Source: JAXLWB01 sp046328715 (GTDB lineage: Bacteria > Chloroflexota > Anaerolineae > Caldilineales > Caldilineaceae). From it: 64,000 nt of DNA. Location of the stretch: the NCBI GenBank assembly GCA_046328715.1, contig JAXLWB010000045.1, positions 1 to 64,000 of the forward strand, in the 5' to 3' direction. Of the stretch, positions 37,178 to 46,212 are shown piece after piece; within the stretch, counting starts at the first letter, position 1; every line of letters begins with the position of its first letter. The notes under the pieces were generated by a model. It had not been told where the DNA came from. It searched no databases and was given only the letters and a program-made list of their open reading frames with translations. A program made the translations under genes and the position numbers.

Positions 37178-37241
37178 AGGGAACCATAGCGAGGAACAAA
37201 TTCAGATTCAGCATTACGAAGAATTTGGAGGGAATCGAAAC

Positions 37242-38039
37242 ATGACAGACACTCCTCTCGTTTGGCACTACGGTTTGATGGCAGAACGCTGGGCCGAATT
37301 TATCAACGAAGCCCGTGAAATCCCCTATTTCCTCAGCAAAATCGAGCAATATGGGCAACCTGTGCTTGATTTAGCCTGTGGCGTTGGACGTGTCCTCTTA
37401 CCCTTGTTAGGCGCAGGCATCGACATCGATGGCTGTGACTTCTCGGAAGATATGCTGAAATTCTGCCTTCAAAAGGCAAACCAAGCTGGTTTTAACCCAA
37501 ACCTTTACCAATCCTCTATGCACCTTCTCGATCTTCCGCGTCAATACAAACTCATCTATATTTGTGATTCGTTTGGGCTGAGCGGGAGCCGAAAGAATGA
37601 TCTCGAAACGCTCAAACGTTGCCACGCCCATTTGGCAGAGGGCGGCGCACTGGTCGTCAACACTCAAGCAGAATATGCTGACCCGGATGGATGGAGCCTC
37701 TGGCTGAGTGAAAAGCGTAAGTCGCTGCCGGAGCCCTGGCCCGAAAAAGGCCAAGGTCGCATTGCGTCCGATGGAAGTGAACACTTCGGTCAGTTCCGTC
37801 TTGTTGCCTTTGATCCGCTGGAGCAGAGTTATATCCGTGAAGTGCGCCTGGAAAAGTGGGTGGCAGGCAAACTCGCGAAAGCTGAGGAATATACATTGCG
37901 GGGTAATGTATACTTCAAAAACGAGTTGCTGCTTATGTTGCAAGTCGCCGGTTTTCACAATATCACTGTCTGCGGTGATTACACAGAAGAGATGGCAACG
38001 GCCGACCATAACGACCTAATCTTCACTGCTATTAAATAA
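37242..38039 (+). CDS. SAM-dependent class I methyltransferase
   Basis: A 265-aa protein with motif I PVLDLACGVGRVLLPL (about 39-54), an acidic end of strand 2 (GCDFSEDMLKFC) and motif IV-like YICDSFGLSG. These fit small-molecule methyltransferases of the UbiE/YcgJ type that bind S-adenosylmethionine. The acceptor is unknown. GGAGGG lies about 9 nt before the ATG. A 3' fragment of a close relative, with its downstream sequence, is at 53703-53952. Confidence 0.92.
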   Translation: MTDTPLVWHYGLMAERWAEFINEAREIPYFLSKIEQYGQPVLDLACGVGRVLLPLLGAGIDIDGCDFSEDMLKFCLQKANQAGFNPNLYQSSMHLLDLPRQYKLIYICDSFGLSGSRKNDLETLKRCHAHLAEGGALVVNTQAEYADPDGWSLWLSEKRKSLPEPWPEKGQGRIASDGSEHFGQFRLVAFDPLEQSYIREVRLEKWVAGKLAKAEEYTLRGNVYFKNELLLMLQVAGFHNITVCGDYTEEMATADHNDLIFTAIK

Positions 38040-38098
38040 AGATCAACTTTCGCTGCGACACTGTACTGCTACCTCGTATGTCCGGCCTAATACCAACA

Positions 38099-38181
38099 CG
38101 ACTTGGTTACGATCACTTTTGACTGGTCTAACGTCACCTCGACTCAAGTCAGGATCACTTTTGTCAAGTCAAAAGTCAACG
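38099..38181. repeat. Single copy of the 83-bp repeat unit
   Basis: This stretch matches one unit of the array at 57868-58400: GATCACTTTTGACTGGTCTA followed 42 bp later by GATCACTTTTGTCAAGTCAA. It lies 59 bp after the methyltransferase stop. The sequence just before it (GTACTGCTACCTCGTATGTC) is also similar to 53890-53906. Confidence 0.75.
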
Positions 38182-38189
38182 CAACTGGT

Positions 38190-38325
38190 TAAGTACAACC
38201 AAGAAAATAAGTAGAGAAAGACAAACTGAACGAACGACTTCCGGGTAGGCTCTACCGATCAACTTTCTTTGTAGACAGACCCTTCCCGGAAGTGGCTGGC
38301 TATCTTTCTCGGTTGTATTTAATGC
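38190..38325. repeat. CTTCCGGG intergenic element, copy C
   Basis: Imperfect long inverted repeat: TACAACCAAGAAA near the left end pairs with TTTCTCGGTTGTA near the right end, and inside ACTTCCGGGTAGGCTC faces CCCTTCCCGGAAGT. The core is shared with copies A (7855) and B (31432). Confidence 0.55.
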
Positions 38326-38466
38326 CCTATATTCTCCGGAAATATCGTTAATATCTATGCGCTATTACAACTTGGCAAAATGATCGGGTCGCAATCCCTG
38401 TCAATGCTCTATTTTGCCAATCAACAGTTCTTGCCATTCGCAGGAAAATGACAAGAAGATCGCACG

Positions 38467-38700
38467 ATGAACCTACAATCTCGATCTTACACCACGCAAA
38501 CAAACCGCGCGGATCGAAATCTCTTGCCAATTATGCCAACTTCGACGAAATGGTGGAGGATAGGTTATCTGGCATTATTGACGAGTGGAACATTGTTGCT
38601 TTTGCGCCTAGTTCTCATTGGGTACAAGCGCAAGGCACGGCAAAGAGCAATCTAGTGCCGGAAATCTTAGGCGGGATTAGCGGCTATGTATATGGCGCGA
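38467..38700 (+). pseudogene. Decayed 5' end of a carboxypeptidase-regulatory-like gene
   Basis: Translation gives MPTSTKWWRIGYLALLTSG and, after a frameshift, NLVPEILGGISGYVYGA, matching residues about 23-70 of the intact protein at 29960. The homology stops near 38695, where a different fragment begins. So this is a 5' relic with a frameshift, not a gene. Confidence 0.8.
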
Positions 38701-38815
38701 TGTTGAGATTCTACAATTGCTCACCCATCATCTCACCAACCAAGCGATCGCCTTTCAATTGGTTTGAAAACTGTACGCAATTATGTCTCAAACATCAGCA
38801 AGAGGAGGTTGGCAG
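38697..38815 (+). pseudogene. LuxR-type HTH fragment
   Basis: One frame reads DVEILQLLTHHLTNQAIAFQ and a second frame reads KTVRNYVSNISKR. Together they match residues of the HTH of the regulator at 36530 (EVEILQLLSHHLTNQEIADR, KTARNHVSNI). One frameshift and no start mark it as a relic. Confidence 0.75.
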
Positions 38816-38855
38816 ACTCCTTGTTTTACGCCACATTTTGGACTATCATTCTGGC

Positions 38856-41800
38856 ATGGGCTTGAAACGACTGGACTGTACACTTTTAGGTACGCCTGAA
38901 GCAGTTTGGGACGGTCAGCCTGTGCCAATCGCCCGTCGGCAACCGCGCGCCTTGCTCTATCGGCTTGCTACTGAGCTACGTCCTGTCGCTCGCTCACAAC
39001 TTTGTTACCTCTTTTGGCCGGATGTTCCCGATACCACCGCCCGTCGCAACCTAACGCGCCTGCTGGTGCTGTTGCGTGGCGCACTACCCCAACCAGAGTT
39101 GCTCCAGACCGAAGACGAGAGCGTTAGCCTGGCTCGTTCCCATGTTTGGTCTGATACAGTCGAATTTGCCCGGCTACTGGCGACGACTGCGCCCACCGAT
39201 CGGACGGAGGCACTTCAACAAGCGGTTGCTCTCTACCACACCCCCTTTTTAGATGGCTTTACCCTGCCCGATTGCCCAGAGTTCGAGGCGTGGATCGAGA
39301 GTGAACGTCGTACTTGGGAACGGCGTCTGTTCGATGCCCTGGCCACGTTGATTGAAGCGCACACCGCTGCCCGTGACTACGCTGCCGCGATCAGCGTAGC
39401 CCACCGCTATCTCCAGGCCGATGACCTGGCTGAGGATGTTCATCGCCGCCTGATCGCCCTTTATGCAGCCACCGGGGATCGCGCCGCGGCGTTGCGCCAA
39501 TTTGAACAGTGTACGGTGGTCCTGGAGCGCGAGTTAAACGTTTCACCGCTGCCGGAAACGCGCGCTGTCTTCGAGGCGGTGCGTGATGGCACATTGCTCT
39601 TGCCGACTCATCCAATCACTGACACCCCGACAACGGTTGTCGCCGCTACGTCTATGCACGACGAGCCAGTGCAGCCCGACGATGGCCTGCCAGCACCGAC
39701 CAATCCACTGATCGGGCGCACGCACGAACTGAGCGAAGTGATAGCGTTGCTGCGGACAGGCGATGTGCGATTGCTGACGCTAAGTGGCCCAGGCGGATCG
39801 GGGAAAACACGGCTTGCGCTTGCGGTCGCTCATGCCGTAGCCGCTGACTTTGCCGACGGCGCTGTCTTTGTGCCGTTGGCACCTCTGCGTGCGGCCAGCT
39901 ATGTCCTGCCAGCGATCATGAATGCCCTACGCCTGCCCGACCAAGGCGATCAGTCGCCACTCGTTCGTCTGCAAGCGGTGCTGCGTACCCGTGACTTATT
40001 GCTAGTGCTGGATAATTTTGAACATGTGTCGGATGCGGCTGTCGAGATCGCCGCGCTGTTGATGGCGGCACCAAAGCTGACCATCCTCGCCACCAGCCGC
40101 GCCCTCTTGCACATTGCTGGCGAGCATAGCTATCCCGTCCCACCTCTAGCACTGGCCGATCCGGCACAACTCCCCACGCTCGATGCGCTGGCGCAGGTGG
40201 CAGCGATTGCTCTGTTCCTGGCCCGCGTGCGGGCGCGCTTGCCCACGTTCCGCCTTACCGAAGCGAATGCACACTATGTGGCAGCGATTTGCGCCCGGTT
40301 GGATGGGTTGCCGCTGGCGATCGAACTGGCAGCGGCGCGGGCGGCGTTGCTCTCCCCCCGTATGTTGCTGGCGCGGCTAGACCGGCGGCTGGCGCTCTTA
40401 ACCGATGGCCCGCGCGACCTGCCAGAGCGCCAGCGCACGCTGCGCACAACGATTGATTGGAGTTATCACCTGCTGGATCTGGGTGAGCAACTCTTGTTTG
40501 GCCGGCTAGCGGTCTTTGCCGGCAGTTGGGGATTGGCCCTGGCGGAAGCGGTGGTTGGCGCAGTCGGTTCGCTCTCCGTCAGCACGCTGGATGGGTTGCA
40601 GGCATTGCTCGATAAGCACTTGATCCAGCGGGTAGAGGGCAGTGATGGCGAAGCCCGCTTTGCCATGTTGGAGACCCTGCGCGAATATGCGCTGGAGCGG
40701 TTGGCCGAGCGCGGAGAAGCGCAGGCCGCGCAACAGGCTCATGCCCAATCCTATCTGGCCTTGGCGGAAGCGGCCGCGCCCGCCTTACATGGTCCCGAGC
40801 AGATCCGGTGGTTCGACCGGCTGGATGAGGAACACGCCAATCTGCGTGTGGCGTTGACCTGGCTGTTGACTACAGGTGACAGCGCCGGAGCATTACGCCT
40901 GGGCGGGGCGCTCTACTGGTTCTGGCATATACGCGGCCATTTCGCGGAGGGGCGCACTTGGCTGGAGCGCGCCCTCGCCGCTGTGCCGTCATCCACAGAC
41001 GCAGTTCCGCTGATGTTGGTGGCGCACGCCCACTTTGCCGTGGGCCAACTCGCCGTGGATCAGCAAGATGCAGTCGTGGCGCAGCGCCATTGCGAGACGA
41101 GTGTGACCTTGTGGCAGCAGTTGGAGGCTGATCCGCAATACCGTCATCGAGTGCAGGGGCCGCTGATTTTGGCGATGGGCCGCGTGTTGCAGGCGCGTGG
41201 ACAACAGGATGACCATTCCCTGTCAGCGGCGTTCGACGCTGAGATCCGCGCACGCATCACTGCCTTGGCGGATCCCTGGTTTGTGGCGTGGGCAGCCTTC
41301 AATCATGGTGCTGCGCGGCTGGAGCATTGGGGCGATATTGCCTTTGCCCAAACGCAGTTGCACAAGGCGCAGCAGCTCTTTAGCGAGCTAGGCGATGTCT
41401 ATCACTTGACCTATCTCTTCACGTTTCTGGGGCTGCTTACGATGCTGCAAGACAAGGCAGCGGAAGCAGGCAGTTGGTACGAAAAGGCGCTTACCACCGC
41501 CCGCAAGTTGAAAGAGCGTTCACTCGAAGCGTTTTCGCTCGACAAACTCGGAGATTTGGCGCGCCTGGCGGGTGACGATCTGACGGCGGCAGAATACTAC
41601 ACAGCCGGCCTGCGCATCTACCGCGACCTGGACAACCGCTTGGACATCGCTCGTCTACTGCATAACTTTGCTTATGTTGCGCTGCACGCTGGCGACATGG
41701 CGTTGGCGCGCACGCGCTTCAGCGAAAGCCTGCAAACCTATCGCGCCGTCGGTCAACTGCGCGGGCAGGCCGAGGCGCTTGCCGGGTTGGCTGCCGTTGC

Positions 41801-42029
41801 AACCCAAGCGCGCGTGCCATCCACTACCCTGCTGGCCGTACGCTGGTGGGGGGCAATCGCCACCTTCTATACCGCTGAAGGAACACCCATCTGGCCGGCC
41901 AATCGCATGGAAATCAGCCGCTATCAAGCACTCGCCCGCACCACCATCGGCGATCTCACCTTTGAAGCCGCCTATGCCGAAGGCAAGAACCTCGACTTTG
42001 TCTCGATCATCGCCCAGATCATTGCCTAA
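38856..42029 (+). CDS. SARP-type STAND transcriptional regulator
   Basis: Start chosen at 38856 (MGLKRLDCTLLGTPEAVWDG); the open frame upstream crosses two gene relics in wrong frames. 1057 aa. Residues 1-90 form an OmpR-like winged helix, about 95-255 the bacterial transcriptional activator (BTAD) domain (HTPFLDGFTLPDCPEFEAWI; LNVSPLPETRAVF), about 285-560 an NB-ARC ATPase (P-loop LSGPGGSGKTRLALA near 309; Walker B LLLVLDNFEHV), and the rest TPR-like repeats. SARPs bind direct repeats spaced 11 bp apart that overlap the -35 region and help polymerase. Just such repeats lie 23 bp after its stop (42052). It is GC-richer than its surroundings. Confidence 0.93.
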   Translation: MGLKRLDCTLLGTPEAVWDGQPVPIARRQPRALLYRLATELRPVARSQLCYLFWPDVPDTTARRNLTRLLVLLRGALPQPELLQTEDESVSLARSHVWSDTVEFARLLATTAPTDRTEALQQAVALYHTPFLDGFTLPDCPEFEAWIESERRTWERRLFDALATLIEAHTAARDYAAAISVAHRYLQADDLAEDVHRRLIALYAATGDRAAALRQFEQCTVVLERELNVSPLPETRAVFEAVRDGTLLLPTHPITDTPTTVVAATSMHDEPVQPDDGLPAPTNPLIGRTHELSEVIALLRTGDVRLLTLSGPGGSGKTRLALAVAHAVAADFADGAVFVPLAPLRAASYVLPAIMNALRLPDQGDQSPLVRLQAVLRTRDLLLVLDNFEHVSDAAVEIAALLMAAPKLTILATSRALLHIAGEHSYPVPPLALADPAQLPTLDALAQVAAIALFLARVRARLPTFRLTEANAHYVAAICARLDGLPLAIELAAARAALLSPRMLLARLDRRLALLTDGPRDLPERQRTLRTTIDWSYHLLDLGEQLLFGRLAVFAGSWGLALAEAVVGAVGSLSVSTLDGLQALLDKHLIQRVEGSDGEARFAMLETLREYALERLAERGEAQAAQQAHAQSYLALAEAAAPALHGPEQIRWFDRLDEEHANLRVALTWLLTTGDSAGALRLGGALYWFWHIRGHFAEGRTWLERALAAVPSSTDAVPLMLVAHAHFAVGQLAVDQQDAVVAQRHCETSVTLWQQLEADPQYRHRVQGPLILAMGRVLQARGQQDDHSLSAAFDAEIRARITALADPWFVAWAAFNHGAARLEHWGDIAFAQTQLHKAQQLFSELGDVYHLTYLFTFLGLLTMLQDKAAEAGSWYEKALTTARKLKERSLEAFSLDKLGDLARLAGDDLTAAEYYTAGLRIYRDLDNRLDIARLLHNFAYVALHAGDMALARTRFSESLQTYRAVGQLRGQAEALAGLAAVATQARVPSTTLLAVRWWGAIATFYTAEGTPIWPANRMEISRYQALARTTIGDLTFEAAYAEGKNLDFVSIIAQIIA

Positions 42030-42051
42030 ATTCTTACCGATGTGTTGCCCT

Positions 42052-42096
42052 TGTAGGCAGCCTGTAGGCACTTTGTAGGCACCCTACCGCTATACT
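42052..42096 (+). promoter_or_regulatory. Probable SARP operator and promoter
   Basis: TGTAGGCA occurs three times, at 42052, 42063 and 42074, exactly 11 bp apart, followed 9 bp later by a -10 box TATACT (42091-42096). Known SARPs bind heptamer repeats at 11-bp period with the last repeat about 8 bp before the -10. A SARP gene ends 23 bp upstream, so this is its likely target. Confidence 0.7.
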
Positions 42097-42160
42097 CCTC
42101 CCATCCGATAAACCTGGCGCACCGTGCGGACAGGGCAGCAAAAGATGGAGGAAAAACCAA

Positions 42161-42262
42161 ATGAACAAAATTCAAGACAATACACGTTTCTTGTTGCTCG
42201 GCCTGGCGCTCTATCAACAAGGAGCAGCGCCATCGTTCCGGGAAACAACGGCCAGCGCATGA
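42161..42262 (+). CDS. Small ORF under the SARP promoter
   Basis: A 33-codon frame (MNKIQDNTRFLLLGLALYQQ) has a strong GGAGG site 9 nt upstream, and its stop overlaps the next start (ATGA at 42259). It may be a short coupling peptide or the surviving 5' end of a membrane protein gene. Family not recognised. Confidence 0.45.
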   Translation: MNKIQDNTRFLLLGLALYQQGAAPSFRETTASA

Positions 42263-42483
42263 TCGAAGATCCATCCTACTGCTCGTTCCTGGTGAGGTGG
42301 TGGTGTGAACGCAGAGACGGCGTAGCGCGCTGGCGCGGCGAGGTCGAGCACATCCAAAGCGGCGCTGTGTACGAGGTCTCCTCGTTGACCGAGGTCTTCA
42401 GCCTCATCGGACAGGCAGTGGCGCCAGGTCGGGAGCACCCAGCCGAGAGCGAAGGAGACATGCTAGTTTGTACATTTCCGTGA
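42259..42483 (+). CDS. Small conserved-looking hypothetical protein
   Basis: A 74-aa protein starting MIEDPSYCSFLVRWWCERRD and containing WRGEVEHIQSGAVYEVSSL. This resembles a family of short unknown proteins I recall from Chloroflexota and cyanobacteria, with an arrangement W-RGEVEH-QSG. The start is fixed by the ATGA overlap with the preceding frame. Cytoplasmic; function unknown. Confidence 0.6.
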   Translation: MIEDPSYCSFLVRWWCERRDGVARWRGEVEHIQSGAVYEVSSLTEVFSLIGQAVAPGREHPAESEGDMLVCTFP

Positions 42484-42961
42484 CGGTGCCGCCCATCCCC
42501 AGCGATGCGGCATCCATCCAACGGGGTCAACACCTGGCGACGACCTTTGCCATGTGCAAGAACTGTCACGCTGACAACCTGGTATGTTTCCACCCTCGAC
42601 GTTTGACGAGATCGACCACACCTTGGCGGCCCCGGCTGCTCCCACTGCGGGCGTCACGCTTGCCTATGGTGAATACATCGCCCATATCAGCACTGAATGT
42701 CATGGGGAGCAACTCAACGGCAAGCCCTTTGGCCCACCCGGTGAGGAAGTCCCCTCGCCCAATTTGACTCCAGGTGGCGAATTAGCGACCTGGTCCGAAG
42801 CTTCGTTCATCCAAACCTTGCGTTCTGGGGTGACGCTCACCGGCAAAGCGATGAGTGTCGACATGCCGTGGACCTACTTCGGCCAGATGACTGACGACGA
42901 ACTCAAGGCATTGTGGCTCTATCTGCATTCGCTGCCAGCGCTGCCGCAAGGTGGTCTATGA
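42468..42961 (+). pseudogene. Decayed diheme cytochrome c
   Basis: One frame (IPSDAASIQRGQHLAT, then MCKNCH) carries a first CxxCH heme site near 42555. A second frame from 42584 (FDEIDHTLAAPAAPTAGVTL, YGEYIAHISTECHGEQLNGK, PWTYFGQMTDDELKALWLYL) matches the end of the second cytochrome c domain. The second heme motif reads STECH, so its first Cys is Ser. A frameshift and a missing stretch of perhaps 130 residues separate the parts. No signal peptide remains. Nonfunctional as read. Confidence 0.75.
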
Positions 42962-43061
42962 ATACCGAGGCATCGGCTTTGCGCCTGGGCGATAGAGCGG
43001 TGCTGAGGAGAGTACGATCATTATTTGGTGGTAGAAATATCGTGTAACTGAATGGAGGATT

Positions 43062-43370
43062 ATGGAAAGCAATGACATCGTGTGGTCGGGCCAGTCATGG
43101 CGGCTGCCGTCGTGGCTCTGGCTCAGCCTGATGGCGATGGCGACGAGTACCCTGCACATGCCGCTCTGCCCGTTTGCTGCGCCGCTAAGTGATGTCGGGC
43201 ACGTTGGGAGCATTGTGCTGGGCCTCGTGGCGCCAGCAGTTGCGATCTGGACGTTGTGGCGGTGGTGGTGGCGGGGACAGGTGCAGATAGGCTGGGTGTT
43301 ACCCGCGGCTGCCCTGTTGCTTGTGGTTGCAACGGTGTTTGCACTATCACAAGCAGCTGTGGACTTTTGA
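43062..43370 (+). CDS. Small membrane protein
   Basis: A 102-aa protein with three hydrophobic segments (about 17-32, 46-65, 75-96), starting MESNDIVWSGQSWRLPSWLW, and with GGAGGATT directly before the ATG. WRWWWRG forms a basic loop. It follows the decayed cytochrome gene and may once have worked with it. Family not recognised. Confidence 0.65.
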   Translation: MESNDIVWSGQSWRLPSWLWLSLMAMATSTLHMPLCPFAAPLSDVGHVGSIVLGLVAPAVAIWTLWRWWWRGQVQIGWVLPAAALLLVVATVFALSQAAVDF

Positions 43371-43399
43371 GATTGGTAATCTAACGAGGAGACCATACT

Positions 43400-44899
43400 A
43401 TGCATAACCGAAGGCAAACAAGCGGCAAACAACGGCTACGCCAACTTATCCCCCTGTTCTTGACGCTTTTATTGCCCCTGAATATTGCCCGGGGCAGCAC
43501 GGTCGCCCAAGCGGCGACGGTGCAGGCGGTAACCAGCCAGTTGACAACTGCCTTCACCTATCAAGGCCAACTCAAGCGGGATGGAACACCCTTCAGTGGC
43601 ACATGCGACTTCCAATTTGGCCTGTGGGATGCCGATGCAGCAGGTGCCCAGCAAGGTGAAACACAGAATGTCACTGGCGTGGCGGTCGCCGATGGCCTTT
43701 TCACAGCGCAATTGGATTTTGGCAGCCAATTCACTGGTGATGCCCGTTGGCTGGAAGTTCAGGTCAAGTGCGAAGGCGATGACGATTACACCACGTTGAC
43801 ACCGCGCGTCCTGCTCACGGCAACACCCTACGCCATGAGCCTGGTACCAGGGGCGGAAATCAACGGTGCTATCGCAAGTACATCCGGGGTCTTACGGGTA
43901 GTTAACCAAGCTGAGGGGGCCGCCATTCTCGGATTAGCTGCACCTACCACGGGAGCAACCTATGGTGTACTGGGCAATGCATTTTCGCCTGGTGGGATCG
44001 CAGTAAGCGGATACACCGAAAACGGCGGCACGGCGATTCGTGGTCTGGCCAACGACACGGGTATCGGCGTCTTTGGTGAGAGTATGCTCTTTGAAGGTGT
44101 GCGTGGTCTGGCGCACGACCCCAATCATGGTGCCGTGGTCGGAATACACGACGGCGGCGGCTTTGGGGTCTTTGGAACAAGTGATCAGGGTGCGGGCGTA
44201 GTAGGAAAGAGCACAAGCTGGGTTGGCATCTATGGCGAGAGCCAGAGTGCCTTTGGTGCGCAGGGCAAAAGCGATACGGGTGCTGGTGTAGTGGGAACGA
44301 GTACGAGCTGGATCGGCGTCTATGGTGAAAGTACACAGAATGAAGGAGTACGCGGAGTTTCGCACAGCAGCGGCTTTGGCGGCGTCGTGGGCTACAATGA
44401 TAAGGGGGGGCCGGGTATCTATGGCAAGAGTGATGGTAACGGTTTTGCTATAGTGGCCGATGGCAAACTCTCGATCACTGGCGGGGGCGATGTGGCGGAA
44501 CGCTTTGCCAATGCTGATGGACAGCGATTCGCACCAGGCAGTTTGGTCGTGGTCGATGAAGCCCATCCCGGTCAACTGAAACTGAGCAACACGGCCTATG
44601 ATCATAAGGTCATGGGTGTAATCAGCGGTGCTGGCGGTGTCGAGCCAGGCTTGATTTTGCATCAGACCGGTGTGTTGGAAGGCGATCTCGTTGTGGCAAT
44701 CACCGGTCGTGTCTACTGCAATGCCGAGGCTGTCAGCGCGCCCATTGCCCCAGGCGATCTGCTCACCACTTCCAGCCAACCTGGCTATTGCATGAAGGCC
44801 ACGGATCGGGAGCGCGCTTATGGTGCGATCATCGGCAAGGCGCTGACCGGGTTAGACGCCGGCACGGGACAGGTGTTAATTCTGGTCAACTTACAGTGA
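43400..44899 (+). CDS. Secreted repeat protein with G2-peptidase-like C-terminal domain
   Basis: The 499-aa product has a signal region (LIPLFLTLLLPLNIARGSTV). Residues about 50-150 form a beta domain (FTYQGQLKRDGTPFSGTCDF; LLTATPYAMSL). The middle has repeats of the type GVYGESxxxxGVRG and GVVGTSTSWIGVYG. The last ~150 residues (DVAERFANADGQRFAPGSLV; GDLLTTSSQPGYCMKATDRE; AYGAIIGKAL) match a widespread C-terminal domain that I associate with phage-tail-like autoproteolytic or trimeric surface proteins. AGGAG lies before the start. It heads a three-gene cluster of exported proteins. Confidence 0.88.
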   Translation: MHNRRQTSGKQRLRQLIPLFLTLLLPLNIARGSTVAQAATVQAVTSQLTTAFTYQGQLKRDGTPFSGTCDFQFGLWDADAAGAQQGETQNVTGVAVADGLFTAQLDFGSQFTGDARWLEVQVKCEGDDDYTTLTPRVLLTATPYAMSLVPGAEINGAIASTSGVLRVVNQAEGAAILGLAAPTTGATYGVLGNAFSPGGIAVSGYTENGGTAIRGLANDTGIGVFGESMLFEGVRGLAHDPNHGAVVGIHDGGGFGVFGTSDQGAGVVGKSTSWVGIYGESQSAFGAQGKSDTGAGVVGTSTSWIGVYGESTQNEGVRGVSHSSGFGGVVGYNDKGGPGIYGKSDGNGFAIVADGKLSITGGGDVAERFANADGQRFAPGSLVVVDEAHPGQLKLSNTAYDHKVMGVISGAGGVEPGLILHQTGVLEGDLVVAITGRVYCNAEAVSAPIAPGDLLTTSSQPGYCMKATDRERAYGAIIGKALTGLDAGTGQVLILVNLQ

Positions 44900-44917
44900 G
44901 CAGACAAGGAGAGAGGT

Positions 44918-46195
44918 ATGAAAACCATCGTACGGATGCTTTGGCTCCTTTGTCTGAGCTTGGGATTCTCTTTGCAAGTCGCCTATGCGCAAGCTGAACC
45001 TGACTCCACCCGCCAGACCACACAAGGGGGGATACTCGTAGCCGATCCACACCCCCATCCCCTCTTCATACCGCCGCCGCCACTGATCGATCCAGGTAGC
45101 GTTGACGCTAGTGCCGTGCAAGCACTGACGATCAACGTCAATTACAATCCGACCCAAATGGGTCGCTGCGATGTTCCGCTGGTCGACTGGCCATCTCAGG
45201 CCAGAACCGCCCTGGAATATGCCCTGCGCATCTGGTCCTCGTTATTGGGCGGATACCAGCCGCTGGCCGTCGATGCTTGCTGGACAAACGATCCGAAGGG
45301 TGATCGGGATGCTATATTGCTGGCACAGGCTTCATCCACCGAGAGTCGGAAAAATTTCGCCAACGCCCCTGTAAAGGAAACCTTCTACCCCGTTACGCTG
45401 GCGAACCAACTGAGCAACAGTGATCTCAATGGTGCCGCTGCGGAGATTCGGATCGAGTTTAACGCCAATCAGCCCTGGTATTTGGGCACAGACGGACGCG
45501 TACCCGCCGGACAGTATGATCTTGTCAGCGTTGCCCTGCACGAGGTGGGCCATGCACTCGGCTTCCAAGGCAGCATGAAATGGGACGATGGCACTGGCGA
45601 TGCAGAATGTAATGGGACGATGGGCGTAGGCTGCTACAATGTTCCCCCTTTTATCTATGATCGCTTCGTGCAAAATGCTCATTTACAAGTTTTGGTGGAC
45701 AGCTTTAACAACAACTCGATTGAATTGGGCAACCAGTTGATCAACAATACGCTGCGCTTTGGGGGGCCCAACGCAATGGCGACCAACGGCAATGTTGCAC
45801 CTCGCCTCTTTATACCTGGCCCCTGGCAGCCCGGCAGCAGCTATTCCCACTTGGATGAGGAGACTTTTAATGGCACGACCAATGCCCTGATGACACCGAT
45901 TCTGGGTTTTCAAGAAGCCATTCACCATCCTGGTGAAGTGGCACTAGGCATCTTGCGCGACCTGGGTTGGCAGATTCGTGATAATTCTGTCACCTTTGTC
46001 AATGCCAACAATACCAGTTATGAAGACGGCAGTGGGCTCTATCCATTCAACACAGCTGAGGAAGGCGTCAATGCCGTATCCAATGGAGGGACGGTGATCT
46101 TCGCTGCGGGCAATTATCCCGGCCCAGTCACTATCATTCGTCGCATGGTCTTGACAAGTCCCGATGGCACAGCCGTCTTAGGCAGCAGGCCCTAG
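44918..46195 (+). CDS. Secreted metzincin-like zinc metalloprotease
   Basis: The 425-aa product has a signal peptide (MLWLLCLSLGFSLQVAYAQA). The zinc site HEVGHALGFQG starts at about His208, with Glu209 as base and His212. A third ligand may be the His in SYSHLDEETF, and NALMTPIL resembles the Met-turn of metzincins. The spacing between HExxH and SHLD is about 100 residues, longer than in classic metzincins, so the exact family is open. It lies 18 bp after the repeat protein and 17 bp before the small exported protein, so the three are probably one operon. Confidence 0.85.
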   Translation: MKTIVRMLWLLCLSLGFSLQVAYAQAEPDSTRQTTQGGILVADPHPHPLFIPPPPLIDPGSVDASAVQALTINVNYNPTQMGRCDVPLVDWPSQARTALEYALRIWSSLLGGYQPLAVDACWTNDPKGDRDAILLAQASSTESRKNFANAPVKETFYPVTLANQLSNSDLNGAAAEIRIEFNANQPWYLGTDGRVPAGQYDLVSVALHEVGHALGFQGSMKWDDGTGDAECNGTMGVGCYNVPPFIYDRFVQNAHLQVLVDSFNNNSIELGNQLINNTLRFGGPNAMATNGNVAPRLFIPGPWQPGSSYSHLDEETFNGTTNALMTPILGFQEAIHHPGEVALGILRDLGWQIRDNSVTFVNANNTSYEDGSGLYPFNTAEEGVNAVSNGGTVIFAAGNYPGPVTIIRRMVLTSPDGTAVLGSRP

Positions 46196-46212
46196 CAAAG
46201 GAGAAAACAGCT

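Noticed and set aside
37407..38009. 200-codon minus-strand frame inside the methyltransferase gene
   Set aside because: Antisense shadow of a clear SAM-binding protein.
38448..38855. N-terminal extension of the SARP regulator
   Set aside because: The bases belong to two relics that read sensibly only in other frames.
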